From contig JAIEUA010000006.1 in assembly GCA_019744815.1 (NCBI GenBank), forward strand, positions 124,001-188,000: a stretch of DNA of 64,000 nt, in the 5' to 3' direction. The position numbers were made by a program, and so were the translations under genes. Shown in pieces: positions 18,301 through 26,640 of this stretch; the first letter of the stretch is position 1, and each line of letters starts with the position of its first letter. This DNA is from Phycisphaerales bacterium (GTDB lineage: Bacteria; Planctomycetota; Phycisphaerae; Phycisphaerales; UBA1924). The notes beneath the pieces are model-generated. The model saw nothing but the letters and a program-made list of their open reading frames with translations, had not been told where the DNA came from and did not search any database.

Positions 18301-18433
18301 GGACAAGATCAAGGGCATCACCGAAAGCAAGTCCGCGGCCGGCCGCCTCGATCCCTACACCCTCACCCACCTCAACGAAGCCAACGCACGGATCGACGCC
18401 ATCCTCAAGAAGGTCGCGATCTTCTTCCCGTGA
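15392..18433 (+). CDS. Secreted zinc metalloprotease, DUF5117/DUF4953 type
   Basis: Predicted 1013-residue exported protein with a signal peptide ending at about residue 30 (VTVLAQPA). Residues 50-230 match the DUF5117-like part, about 280-700 the DUF4953 metzincin-like part. The zinc site H554-E-V-G-H558-T-L-G-L-R-H564 is complete (HExxHxxGxxH), and SGSVMDY about 35 residues later supplies the Met-turn. A highly charged Lys/Asp/Glu insert (KKDDKKDEGKDEKKGDE and following) at about 612-650 interrupts the family sequence. AGGAG stands six bases before ATG 15392. A rho-independent terminator follows at once. Substrates are unknown; it probably works in the periplasm or outside. Confidence 0.85.
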   Translation: MQHPLSHAAALILAAGLSVTVLAQPAAPAPEAAPRAPRPADDSGLKPFEEVSKGFDKVVSTADGKGSYYTLFRRERDGGLLAELPQGFDSQKQFIAMTIATGETFAGLQSGDLYVYWRRLDNRMLLIAPETGNRSTGDAESKAGVKQIFTDRVILDVPILAMGPSGRPVIDMKELLTTRARDLLVAGGEVGGFIGAGIAQANPRLAALKSAKAFPENVEISYEMPTAGGRLQEIHFSFSRIPDNTGYQPRVADQRIGYFTTVYRDLGKMTGDQKWVRYINRWNLEKADPKLKLSPPKEPIIYYIEHTTPVRYRRYVRDGLLRWNKAFEKIGISDAIQVYYQDATTGAHMDKDPEDVRYNFVRWVANDIGTAIGPTRVHPLTGQILDADIILTDGWIRAFARDYSDTLPEIAMQGMSSETLSWLAQRPEFDPRVRFADPDKRPGVIDRLKAEAENPDRRGVLGFGGMSIPTAADFAKNPEKFEQRLNFAARMCSLANGKGLDLAMLRMHLDTVGMNLDADANTGEYLNAAGQSVNVLDGIPEWFIGPLMVDLVAHEVGHTLGLRHNFKGSSIYTLAQINSPEIKGKKSFSGSVMDYVPVNINVPDAKKLEEYLKAAKKDDKKDEGKDEKKGDEKKPDAKSDAKSDAKPAKPSADNSLLGPDKPQDLGDYAQVDNGPYDYWAIEFGYTFDDPKKVLERVNEPELAYATDWDLSGPDPLVRQYDFTANPIDYANNQIELVRYHRARLLERYVKDGDSWGRARRGYSMTLIMQAQASNVMGKLIGGADLSYSRKGDPKGRDPIIPTPGDKQREALKWIIDNMLQDSNWGLSPELLTKLTTDRWGDQGGMSELMQDPSFPVHDRIAALQVASLLQIMNPTTIRRVYDNELRVAATTDTLTIPELLDTVTKGIWTEIDKAPGQQYTARQPMISSLRRNLQREHLEFLSFLTNSGVLLGEASKPITNLSLAQLRSIQDKIKGITESKSAAGRLDPYTLTHLNEANARIDAILKKVAIFFP

Positions 18434-18469
18434 TCACGCGTCGCTGACGCTGACCATCGCATCCCACCA

Positions 18470-18500
18470 CGCCCGGGCCATCGCCCGGGCGTTTTCTTTT
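18470..18500 (+). terminator. Rho-independent terminator of the zinc protease gene
   Basis: Nine-base arms CGCCCGGGC and GCCCGGGCG enclose a four-base loop and are followed by GTTTTCTTTT, 36 bases after the stop codon at 18433. Confidence 0.9.
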
Positions 18501-18560
18501 CTGTCGCGTGATGCCAACGCGAGCCGGTGCATCCCCGCCCCGGCGCGGTTGCTCCCATTC

Positions 18561-18580
18561 ACACGACCCACTTCCGATCT
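18561..18580. other. 20 bases resembling an Illumina adapter end
   Basis: ACACGACCCACTTCCGATCT matches the common adapter end ACACGACGCTCTTCCGATCT at 18 of 20 positions. It directly precedes the left arm of the inverted repeat. It may be residual adapter in the assembly or a coincidence. Confidence 0.4.
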
Positions 18581-18584
18581 CGTC

Positions 18585-18914
18585 AAGGCATTTCACCGCA
18601 GAGAACGCGGAGAACGCGGAGGAGGACCGGGAGAAGGCAATTGACCACGGAGATCACCGAGAGCACAGAGAAAGCAGGAGAGAGACGCAGAGAGAGTGTG
18701 AGAGAGAAGCAAAGAGAGAGTGTGTGTGCGACTTGGTGAAGAGAAGGGAATTGATCGCCAAAGGACATCATCACAACAAAGAACAAGGCACCGAGGATCC
18801 AACAGCACGCCCTCTGTCTGTCTCCTCTCCGTGTTCTCCGTGATCTCCGTGGTAAATCCCTTTCCTGCCTTGCATCTCTCCGCGTTCTCCGCGTCCTCCG
18901 CGGTGAAATGCCTT
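18585..18914. repeat. Head-to-head inverted repeat of ACCGCGGAG-type units
   Basis: The left arm (about 18585-18675) and right arm (about 18822-18914) are imperfect reverse complements of about 90 bases. Each arm contains the same two modules in order: AAGGCATTTCACCGC followed by GAGRACGCGGAGAACGCGG, then ACCACGGAGATCAC followed by GAGA. The 145-base centre is GA-rich on its left half and shows no gene. Together with the flanks this fills the 450-base gap between the protease terminator and the metallophosphoesterase gene. Units of this kind recur in unrelated high-GC genomes and behave like non-autonomous repeats. Confidence 0.85.
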
Positions 18915-18952
18915 TCCCGCTTTCGCAACGTGTCTCGCGAATCAGCGCAACC

Positions 18953-19882
18953 TCACCACCTCTTCACCGCCACCACCCGATCCGGCCGCTCTCCCGACAG
19001 CTCACCCCGCCTCAGCACATACAGCGGCACCTGCGCCTCACAGTTCAGCCGCAGCGGCATCACCGCCGTCCCCAGCCCCCGCGACACGCACATCAACGTA
19101 TCGCCCAGCCGCAGCATCCCGCTCGCCAGGTTCGACGGCAGATCACAGCTCGTGTGAGGCACCCACGCCGCCGACGGCCTCACCTGCCCGCCGTGCGTGT
19201 GCCCGCAGAAAGCCAGCGGCAACCCCAGCCGCGCCGCGGTGTAGATCTCGGTCGGATAGTGCACCAGCGTCAGCGTCAAGTCCGCCGCCGTCTCACCCAT
19301 CCGCTCCGTCGCCCGCAGCAAGTCCTCCGGGAACGCGCTCCCCACCATCCGCAGCCGCATCCCCCGCGCCGTCACGTCCACCGCCTCATGGTCCAGCCAC
19401 CGGATCCCCGGGATCGACTTCGCCGCCCGCAGAAAACCCGCCGTGTCGTGATTCCCGCCCACCGCAAACGCCCCGACCCGGCACGTCCATCCGCGGCTCA
19501 GCTCCCCCAGCGCCGCCAGGGCCGTCCCTTCATCCCCCGGGTGATTCATGAAATCACCCGTCAGCACCACCACATCCACCGCCAGCCCCTCCAACGCCTC
19601 CAGCAGCCGCACATGATGCCCCGGCCGAGGCCTGGTTCGTCTCATGTGCGTGTCCGACAGGTGCAGGACGGTCAATCCCTCCAATCCCGCCGGAACCGCC
19701 GGGTGCCTCAGCTCGAACACCTCCACGGGAAACCGTGGCGGCCTGCGAACCGTCGGCCCCGCGGCCGCGTCCAGAGCCTCCACGCACGCTCCCACTCCGC
19801 GCGCCCTCACCGCCCGAGCCGGCATCGGAACAGCCCGCGGCGTCGGGGTGGGATCGTGGAGGGGTGGGGGGGTGTGAGGCAT
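18953..19882 (-). CDS. Metallophosphoesterase (YkuE-like)
   Basis: Predicted 309-residue calcineurin-like phosphoesterase. Metal-binding motifs occur in order: LSDTHM (D-x-H), LTGDF (GD), GGNHD (GNHD), LVHYP and CGHTHGGQ (GHTH). This set and spacing match the YkuE/YaeI subgroup of metal-dependent phosphodiesterases associated with lipid-type substrates at the membrane. The N-terminal 70 residues are Pro/Arg-rich and poorly conserved in appearance, so the true start could be later. A CCTTCCG-TGC-CGGAAGG hairpin lies in the 5-prime leader at 19898-19914. Confidence 0.8.
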   Translation of the reverse strand: MPHTPPPLHDPTPTPRAVPMPARAVRARGVGACVEALDAAAGPTVRRPPRFPVEVFELRHPAVPAGLEGLTVLHLSDTHMRRTRPRPGHHVRLLEALEGLAVDVVVLTGDFMNHPGDEGTALAALGELSRGWTCRVGAFAVGGNHDTAGFLRAAKSIPGIRWLDHEAVDVTARGMRLRMVGSAFPEDLLRATERMGETAADLTLTLVHYPTEIYTAARLGLPLAFCGHTHGGQVRPSAAWVPHTSCDLPSNLASGMLRLGDTLMCVSRGLGTAVMPLRLNCEAQVPLYVLRRGELSGERPDRVVAVKRW

Positions 19883-19999
19883 GGTGTCCGGAAATGCCTT
19901 CCGTGCCGGAAGGTAGTATCATCGAAGCCCCACCGGCGGCCCGCCGACGTCTGAAGTCCGGGCTTGGTCGGTCTAGTGCGATCCCGAGGAGCCTCCGTC

Positions 20000-20857
20000 A
20001 TGGCCAAGATGTTCTACTCGCTCGATGAAGCCGCCGCCAAGCTCAAGGTCTCGGCCGATGAAGTCAAAGCCATGGCCGACCGGCGCCAGCTCGAGGCCTT
20101 CCGCGATCGCGACCGCCTCATGTTCAAGGTCGAGCAGGTCGATCTCCTCGCCGGCGGCAAGGGCGAGGACGAGATCCCCCTCGCCGAGTCCGGCGAACTC
20201 GAACCCATCGGCCTCGCCAGCAGCGGCTCGGCCGCCAGCATGGGCAGCGGCATCGGCCTGGGCGGCTCCGGCGTCGCCGAGAGCCCCAAGGAACAGACCG
20301 GCATCAGCATCTTCGACGCCGACGCCACCGACGACTCCGACCCCTCCGCCGTCACCCGCATGACCGCCGCCCCGCTCGCCGGCCTCGGCGCCACCTCCGC
20401 GGGCGACTCCTCCGCCGGCTCGGGCATCATGGACCTCACCCGCGACGGCACCGGCCTGGGCGCGGGTCTCATGGAAGACGCCTACGGCGCCACCGCCAAC
20501 GCGGGCTCCGGCTCCGTCGACGTCGGCGGCAGCAAGGCCGGCATCGACTCCGGCGGCCTCTTCGAAGGCGGCTCCAGCGCCGAACCCGCCGGCGCGGGCA
20601 TGGCCGGCATGTCCATGGCCGCCATGGTCGCCGCCGAGCCCTACGACGGCCCCGGCTCCGGCCTCGTCGGCGGCCTCGCCTTCGGCGCCATCGTCACCCT
20701 GCTCCTCAGCGTCTTCACCGTCATCCTCGTGCTCTCCGGCTCCGGCGCCGAACTGCTCGAGACCCTGGGCTCCAACCTCCTGATCGTCGTCGGCGTCCTC
20801 GGCGTCTTCACCGCCGTCGCCGCCGTCATCGGTTGGGTCATCGGTAAGCGCAGCTGA
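20000..20857 (+). CDS. HTH (excisionase/MerR-like) N-terminus plus two-helix membrane protein
   Basis: Predicted 285-residue protein. Residues 3-50 (YSLDEAAAKLKVSADEVKAM then RQLEAFRDRDRLMFKVEQVD) form a winged-helix like the excisionase/MerR-type HTH17 fold. Residues 55-215 are a low-complexity Gly/Ala/Ser region rich in Asp. Two hydrophobic helices at about 220-245 and 255-280 end the protein. So a DNA-binding-like or protein-binding domain is tethered to the membrane. GAGGAG sits eight bases before ATG 20000. Such proteins are frequent in planctomycetes; no function is established to my knowledge. Confidence 0.7.
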   Translation: MAKMFYSLDEAAAKLKVSADEVKAMADRRQLEAFRDRDRLMFKVEQVDLLAGGKGEDEIPLAESGELEPIGLASSGSAASMGSGIGLGGSGVAESPKEQTGISIFDADATDDSDPSAVTRMTAAPLAGLGATSAGDSSAGSGIMDLTRDGTGLGAGLMEDAYGATANAGSGSVDVGGSKAGIDSGGLFEGGSSAEPAGAGMAGMSMAAMVAAEPYDGPGSGLVGGLAFGAIVTLLLSVFTVILVLSGSGAELLETLGSNLLIVVGVLGVFTAVAAVIGWVIGKRS

Positions 20858-20881
20858 TCTCAATCGCATGCCAAATCCGCG

Positions 20882-20903
20882 CCGCGGGCTTCAGCCCGCG
20901 CGG
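20882..20903. repeat. CCGCGGGCTTCAGCCCGCGCGG palindrome family
   Basis: A palindrome with GCGGGCT-TC-AGCCCGC at its core lies between the convergent HTH-membrane and trpB genes. The same family occurs at 38942-38963 and, inverted, at 39011-39034. Confidence 0.85.
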
Positions 20904-20960
20904 CGTTCATTCGCGCACACACCAGCCACCATTCTGTACTGACAGCGACCGCCCAACGCC

Positions 20961-22244
20961 TCAGACCCGGCCCCGCTCCGCCAGCAGCCGCGCCGCCTCA
21001 TCCACGTCCTTGTCGCCACGCCCCGAGCAGTTGATCACCAGGTGCTGATCGCTCTTCATGGTCGTGGCCAGCCGCACCGCCTCAGCGATCGCGTGCGACG
21101 TCTCGAGCGCGGGGATGATGCCCTCGGTGTTCGCCAGCAGCGTAAACGCCTCGAGCGCCTGCTCGTCGGTCGCCGCGGTGTACGTCACCCGACCCCGGTC
21201 CTTCCAGTACGAGTGCTCCGGCCCGACGCCCGGGTAATCCAGGCCCGCCGAGCACGAGTGCACGTTGGCCGTCTGCCCGTCGCCGTTCTGCAGCACATAG
21301 CTCAGCGACCCGTGCAGCACGCCCGGCGAACCGAACGACAGCGGCGCCGCGTGATCGCCCTGGTTGTTCGAGCGCCCGCCCGCCTCCACGCCGACCAGCT
21401 TCACCTTGTCGTCGTCGATGAACGGATAGAAGATGCCCGCGGCGTTCGACCCGCCGCCGACGCACGCCACCACCGCGTCCGGCAGTCGTCCGATGTAGCG
21501 CAAGCACTGAGCCTTGCACTCGGTGCCGATGATGGACTGGAAATCCCGCACGATCATCGGGAACGGGTGCGGACCGACCACCGAGCCGATGATGTAGTGG
21601 GTGTCATCGACCGAGCCCATCCAATCGCGCATCGCCTCGTTGGTCGCGTCCTTGAGCGTGCGTGAACCCGAATCCACCTCGATCACGCGGGCCCCGAGGA
21701 TCTTCATGCGGATGACGTTCAGCCGCTGACGCCGCACGTCCTCGCTGCCCATGTAGACGTCGCACTTCAGCCCCAGATGCGCCGCCGCCGTCGCCGAGGC
21801 GACGCCGTGCTGACCGGCGCCGGTCTCCGCGATAATCCGCGGCTTGCCCATCCGCTTGGTGAGCAGCCCCTGCCCCAGCGTGTTGTTGATCTTGTGCGCA
21901 CCCGTGTGCGCCAGGTCCTCGCGCTTCAGCCAGATCGTCGCCCCGTTCCCGCGATGCCCGCTCTTGCTCGCCAGCTCCGCCGCGTACGCGCTCAGCCGCT
22001 CGGCCTTGTACAGAGGCGTCGGCCGTCCCACCAGCGTCGCGAACAAGCCCCGCAGCTGATCCCAGAACTCCCGATCCTGCCGCACCGACTCGTACACGTC
22101 TTCCAACTGCCGCAGCGCCGCCATGAGCGTCTCGGGCACGTACTGCCCACCGAACGCTCCAAAGCGACCCTCCGGCGAGGGAACCTCGCTGACCCGCGGC
22201 TGGACCGCCGATTCCGACGACCGAGTTGCACTCACGCTGGACAT
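20961..22244 (-). CDS. trpB: Tryptophan synthase beta chain
   Basis: Predicted 427-residue pyridoxal-phosphate enzyme that joins indole and serine in the last step of tryptophan synthesis. The PLP lysine is K118 in [10 protein letters not shown], and the phosphate-binding loop is GGGSNAAG. The sequence is of the TrpB1 class that works with TrpA. A non-conserved N-terminal tail of about 25 residues precedes [15 protein letters not shown]. No other trp gene is in the window, so it is outside a trp operon. A TATCCT hexamer (22250-22255, minus strand) five bases before the start suggests a leaderless message. Confidence 0.96.
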   Translation of the reverse strand: MSSVSATRSSESAVQPRVSEVPSPEGRFGAFGGQYVPETLMAALRQLEDVYESVRQDREFWDQLRGLFATLVGRPTPLYKAERLSAYAAELASKSGHRGNGATIWLKREDLAHTGAHKINNTLGQGLLTKRMGKPRIIAETGAGQHGVASATAAAHLGLKCDVYMGSEDVRRQRLNVIRMKILGARVIEVDSGSRTLKDATNEAMRDWMGSVDDTHYIIGSVVGPHPFPMIVRDFQSIIGTECKAQCLRYIGRLPDAVVACVGGGSNAAGIFYPFIDDDKVKLVGVEAGGRSNNQGDHAAPLSFGSPGVLHGSLSYVLQNGDGQTANVHSCSAGLDYPGVGPEHSYWKDRGRVTYTAATDEQALEAFTLLANTEGIIPALETSHAIAEAVRLATTMKSDQHLVINCSGRGDKDVDEAARLLAERGRV

Positions 22245-22278
22245 GATGGAGGATAGGAAAGAGCCGAGGGTGGAGAGG

Positions 22279-22308
22279 AACCAGTGGAACCGGCCTCCGG
22301 CCGGTCTT
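22279..22308. repeat. GGACCGGC-family palindrome
   Basis: A copy with the CCAGTGGAACCGGCCTCCGG start, one base different from the family consensus, lies upstream of trpB. Confidence 0.8.
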
Positions 22309-22481
22309 CCGACCAGAAGCCTTCAGATTCAACCAGTCGCTGCCAATCGCCCGGCGGATGCACCTCCGGGGTACGAGACCCGGAAGCCGAACACCCCGCT
22401 GCTCCGGGATGGTCCGGAAAACGGCGGGATCACGGCAACACCTCGTACTCTTCACGACGGAGAGGCCGCTTGAAAGGCAAC

Positions 22482-22997
22482 GTGAACCAAAGCCGCCGGA
22501 GGTTCGTTCGATGGCTCTTGATCGTGCTCTAGGTGGCCGCATTGGGTATCGCGACGCTGGTGTTCACGGTCATGCCAAAGACCATCGTGATCATCATCCC
22601 GACCGGTTATCGTGGCGACATCGTGATTGTGAAAGACGAACAGGGCGACGTTGGCGTACATCGCGCGGGGGCGTACTGGTACGAAGCGCCGGAGTCATGT
22701 GTGTTGCGGGTCAAGGACATTGAGCGATTTCTGGGCCATACTGGCGGCGCGGGAAGTGGCAGTAGGTTTGAGTGCCACGAGAAAAACGGAAATGTGATTC
22801 GCCAGCGTTCATTGACACCGTCCGAGCCGAGCCTGATGGCCGACGGACCTTGGGGCGAGGCGAGAGTGACTGTGGTATCCGTCTTCCTCGATCAGAATAG
22901 TCGAGGGCCCTTCGTACCTGCCACGCAACTTGAAGCATTCTGGAAGTCTGGCGTGCCTCGCGATTTTGTCGCGCCTCACATCATCGTCCGCGAGTAA
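22482..22997 (+). pseudogene. Small exported DUF6843-like protein interrupted by an amber codon
   Basis: A GTG at 22482 (AAAGG shortly before) opens MNQSRRRFVRWLLIVL, then TAG at 22530-22532, then the same frame continues VAALGIATLVFTVMP and a 140-residue domain to 22997. The two halves together make one normal signal or anchor helix, so the amber codon splits an otherwise intact N-terminus. The downstream part, with TIVIIIPTGYRGDIVIV, resembles DUF6843-type exported domains. Translation could restart at GTG 22533 but no ribosome site is visible there and the export signal would be halved. It is a recent pseudogene, a read-through gene or a sequencing error. Confidence 0.6.
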
Positions 22998-23052
22998 TCA
23001 GGAATCCCTTTTCCAAAGCGTTGCTCGAAGGACTCCTTGCGAGACTTGTGCT

Positions 23053-24411
23053 TCACGGGTGGACCCGCCCCGGCGCCTCCTCCGTATCCCTCTTCAGATA
23101 CCGCGCCCCCCAGATCCACAGCACCCCCGACAGCACGATCATCGCGCCCACGAGCAGGAACCCCAGCGTCATGTCGCCCTTCGGGTTGGTCGCGCTCTTG
23201 GTCGCGTCGGTGATCGCCCCGATAATCAGCGGGCTGATCGCGTCGCCCAGCGCGTGGATGATGAAGATGCACGCCGCGAACGCCGTCGCCCGCACCGAGG
23301 GGTGCGTCACATTCGCGATGATCGCGTTGGTCGGTCCGGTCGAGAGAAACAACAAGAAGATCGCCGCGAAGATCAGCGCGTACGCCCAGGGCAGTGGCAC
23401 GTACAGCGACGCGATAAAGAACGGGAAGCCCAAGAGCATCCCCACGCCCGAGACCAGGAAGTAGGAACCCGCGAACCGCGCCCGCAGCCGGTCGGCGAGC
23501 CAGCCGCCCAGCAACGTGGCGGCGAGCCCCGCGACCACCGTGATCCCGCCGAAGAGCGTGTTCACCGAGGCCAGATGCGCATCGGTCTGCAGCGCCTCGG
23601 GCGTCCGGAAGCGGTGGAGATACGTCGGCATCCAGAACGACATCCCGCCGACCGCAAACGTGAACGCCGTCATGCCCAGCACGCACAGCACATAACTCGG
23701 GATCTTCGCGAGCGACAGGTAGTCAGCAAGCGACGCGTGCCGCACGCCGTTCACCCCGTCGGCCCCGCCACGCTTGGGCTCCTTCATGAACAGACACAGC
23801 ACGCCGAGCAAGATCCCCGGCGGCAGCGTCAGAAAGAACGCGTAGTGCCACGAGGTGTACTTGATCACCGTCCCGCCGAGCAGATACCCCAGCGCGCTCC
23901 CGACCGGAATCGCGACATAGAACCACGCCAGAATCGCGCCGCGGCGTTCCACCGGAAACAGATCCGAGAGCAGCGTCGGAGCGGTCGGCCCGTACGCGGC
24001 TTCGCCGATCCCCACGAAGATCCGCATCACCAGCATCGCGATCCACACCGTCGCCAGGCCCGACCCGCCCGACGCCAGCGACCACAGCAGCACCCCGACC
24101 GCCACGATGAGCCATCGCCGCCCCCGATCCGCCAGCCAGCCAAACAGCGGCGACGCCACCATGTACGAAACCAGGAACGCCGTCGCCAAGAGCCCCATCT
24201 TCGCGGCCGCGTTCGGATCCCCGTTCGGAAAGAACTCGGCCTCGATCTTGGTCTGCACCGCCGCCAGCACGTACCGATCGATGTAGTTAAACAGGTTGAT
24301 CGCCAGCAGCAGACCCACCGCGAACCGCGGGCTGCCCAGCACGCCCCCGCCCACCCCTCGCCCCGCGCCCCCCGTGCCCCCCTTGCCTGATGAATCCAAC
24401 GTCGTCGACAT
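23053..24411 (-). CDS. MFS transporter, spinster-like
   Basis: Predicted 452-residue twelve-helix permease of the major facilitator superfamily. The helix 1 sequence NLFNYIDRYVLAAV and loop 2-3 GWLADRGRRW are typical of the spinster (Spns)-like group, which moves lipids or organic anions; bacterial members are annotated for diverse substrates. Residues 1-25 are a Gly-rich tail. A CATACT hexamer (24419-24424, minus strand) seven bases before ATG points to a leaderless start. The substrate cannot be told from the sequence. Confidence 0.85.
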   Translation of the reverse strand: MSTTLDSSGKGGTGGAGRGVGGGVLGSPRFAVGLLLAINLFNYIDRYVLAAVQTKIEAEFFPNGDPNAAAKMGLLATAFLVSYMVASPLFGWLADRGRRWLIVAVGVLLWSLASGGSGLATVWIAMLVMRIFVGIGEAAYGPTAPTLLSDLFPVERRGAILAWFYVAIPVGSALGYLLGGTVIKYTSWHYAFFLTLPPGILLGVLCLFMKEPKRGGADGVNGVRHASLADYLSLAKIPSYVLCVLGMTAFTFAVGGMSFWMPTYLHRFRTPEALQTDAHLASVNTLFGGITVVAGLAATLLGGWLADRLRARFAGSYFLVSGVGMLLGFPFFIASLYVPLPWAYALIFAAIFLLFLSTGPTNAIIANVTHPSVRATAFAACIFIIHALGDAISPLIIGAITDATKSATNPKGDMTLGFLLVGAMIVLSGVLWIWGARYLKRDTEEAPGRVHP

Positions 24412-24542
24412 ACCAAGCAGTATGACGACCCGAGCCGCTCCGTGCGGGACGTTCTCTTTTCATTTCCGTGAATGTCTCAGCAACCGGCAGGGAAATCCGA
24501 AGTTCATGACGGAAACCGACCCCCTCGGCATCGGTTTGCTCC

Positions 24543-25601
24543 ATGACCAGCCTCACCGACAACCTCGAGCCGTCTCGCGCGCCCCAACCCTCCAACCCGC
24601 CGCGCTCCTTCTCACCAGCCATCGTCGCCATCGCTCTGCTCCTCGGCGTCGGCGGCGTCGGTTGGGCGGGCTTCTCCATCTATCAGGCCACCCGCCCCGC
24701 CGAACGCCCCCGGTCGGCGAGCGATGTCGTCCGCGAAGAAGGCCGCCGCGCCCCGCGCCCCGATGCCCTCGCCGCGGCCCCCAGCGAGACAGCTCCCCAG
24801 CCCGGCGAACGCCGCATCGTCCAGGGAGCCCCCGGCGACGACTTGTCCGGCCGCGCCATGCCCGTCCCTCCCAAGGACCCCAACTACACCCTCATCGCCA
24901 ACGCCGACGACGCCAACAAAGCCGTGGCCGCCATCGGCGCCTCCTTCGGCGAGCAGGCCGCCAAGATCGAGGGCCTCACCAACACCCCGATCCAGACCGG
25001 CGATCAACTGGCCGAGGCCACCCGGAACTTCCTCGCCCCGCTCGTCGCCGGCGACATGGCCGATCAGTCCGGCTACCTCATCAAGAACGGCGCCAAGCCC
25101 ACCGATTCCCCCCAGCTCAAGCGCATGCTCGAGAACGTCGCCAAGGTCCTTCAGTTCTGCGATCTCGACGTCGGCAAGGCCCGCGCGCAGAAAGCCCCGA
25201 AAGTCGTCGGTCCCGCCGCCGGCGTGCTCAAGAGCCTGCCCCCCGGCGCCGCCGCGTTCATGATGAACCAGATGGACGGCGACCAGGGCTCGGTCTCCAC
25301 GCTCACCATGCCCCTCTCCGGCTTCCTACCCGAGGCCGGCAAGGAAGTCCCCGACGACGCCCCCCGCGTCGAGTTCCTCGTCCCCGCGCGGCTCAAAGAC
25401 CCCGCCTTCAAGGACAAGGGCTTCCAGCTCGGCATCATCATGGCCAAAGGCCCCGGCTCTCGGTGGGTTCCTCAGTCCCTCAGCTTTCACACCACCGACA
25501 TGGACACCGTGAAGGCGCTGCAGAAAACCATCGCCCCGCCGCGCAACCCCAACGCCAACACCGGCGCTCCCAAGCCCGTCGACCCCAGCAGCGGGAAGTG
25601 A
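24543..25601 (+). CDS. Unknown single-helix anchored protein
   Basis: Predicted 352-residue protein. A hydrophobic helix at about residues 25-47 (IVAIALLLGVGGVGWAGFSIY) follows a short cytoplasmic tail, so the rest is probably periplasmic. A Pro/Arg-rich linker covers 48-110, then a mostly helical domain (110-350) with no cysteine pair or catalytic motif I recognise. It precedes a pseudopilin gene on the same strand by 165 bases. I do not recognise the family. Confidence 0.6.
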   Translation: MTSLTDNLEPSRAPQPSNPPRSFSPAIVAIALLLGVGGVGWAGFSIYQATRPAERPRSASDVVREEGRRAPRPDALAAAPSETAPQPGERRIVQGAPGDDLSGRAMPVPPKDPNYTLIANADDANKAVAAIGASFGEQAAKIEGLTNTPIQTGDQLAEATRNFLAPLVAGDMADQSGYLIKNGAKPTDSPQLKRMLENVAKVLQFCDLDVGKARAQKAPKVVGPAAGVLKSLPPGAAAFMMNQMDGDQGSVSTLTMPLSGFLPEAGKEVPDDAPRVEFLVPARLKDPAFKDKGFQLGIIMAKGPGSRWVPQSLSFHTTDMDTVKALQKTIAPPRNPNANTGAPKPVDPSSGK

Positions 25602-25766
25602 TCTGCAAGAAGATCAACTCAAGTCCACCGCCCGACGCAGCCCGCGCCCGTATCCCAGCACCGGACGCCGAGGCTGACGAGTCCTCAAGGAAGCCTCGGA
25701 TCATCCGCAGCATTCGCTCACAGATTTGATCACGCCCCACCAGCGCCAACACAACGGAACCAACGC

Positions 25767-26557
25767 ATGCGCCCCGCTTCTCACCTTCGCGCCTTCTCCC
25801 TCATCGAACTCCTCATCGCCATCGGCATCATCGGCATCCTCATCTCCCTCGCGCTCCCCGCCCTGGGCAAGGCCCGCCTCGCCGCTCGCCAGACCCAGGC
25901 CCTCGCCAACGTCCGCAGCGTCTCCATCTCCTTTGAGCAGTACGCCAGCCAGTACCAGACCTACCCCTTCATCCAGCCCGGCGCCGAGATCACCGGGCCC
26001 CACGGCGTCAAGCTCCCCTCTCAGCCCGGCTTCATCGGCTGCGAATGGATCCGCCCCGGCGCGTTCCTCATGAGCAGCGACCCCTTCGAGATGGAATGGA
26101 TGTGGGCCGCCGTCATGGCCAAGTTCTCGCCCGTCGAAAACCAGTACCCCACCTGGGTCTCGCCCGGCCTGCCCACCCGCCTCCCCGAAGGCGATGACAT
26201 CGAACCCCGCGAGCAGATCTCCATCCGCTACTCCAACGCCTTCATTGCCCGCCCCGAACTCTTCAAGCCCGGCGCCAAAGACGACCCCAAGAACATCGCC
26301 CCCGTCCGCTCCGGCGACGTCCTCAACCCCTCCAGCAAGGTCATGCTCTTCGACGCCCACCTCGCGTACTACTCCAAGCGCCCCAAGATCCGCGACAACC
26401 ACTACGACGAGGCCACGCCCATGGGCTTCGCCGACGGCCACGGGGAGGCACGCAACCCGCTCAGCGCCACCGAGGGTGTGTGCCCAACGTCATGCGGAGC
26501 AACCGCAACGTCCGCCTCCACAGCACCCCCGACGGCGTCCGCGGCAAGGACTTCTGA
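25767..26557 (+). pseudogene. Pseudopilin-like gene with a late +2 frameshift
   Basis: The prepilin start is clear: MRPASHLRA then FSLIELLIAIGIIGILISLA, with Glu at +5 after the cleavage site. The frame is good to FADGHGEARNPLSATEG, then enters GTGTGTG at 26476-26482. In the given frame the next codons are low-complexity to 26726. Removing one TG restores V-P-N-V-M-R-S-N-R-N-V-R-L-H-S-T-P-D-G-V-R-G-K-D-F and a stop at 26555-26557, which looks like the true end of a DUF1559-type or similar pseudopilin. So the gene carries a dinucleotide expansion or there is a base-call error. Coordinates given follow the repaired reading. Confidence 0.7.
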
Positions 26558-26640
26558 TCCGCCCCCGCCAACAAAAACACGGCGGCCGCCGATGATGACA
26601 CCGACGACCGCCGCGCTCGTGGAGAGGGATTCGTGCCCGC

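Noticed and set aside
18561..18914. Insertion sequence
   Set aside because: No transposase frame exists between the arms and the arms are imperfect composites of small repeats.
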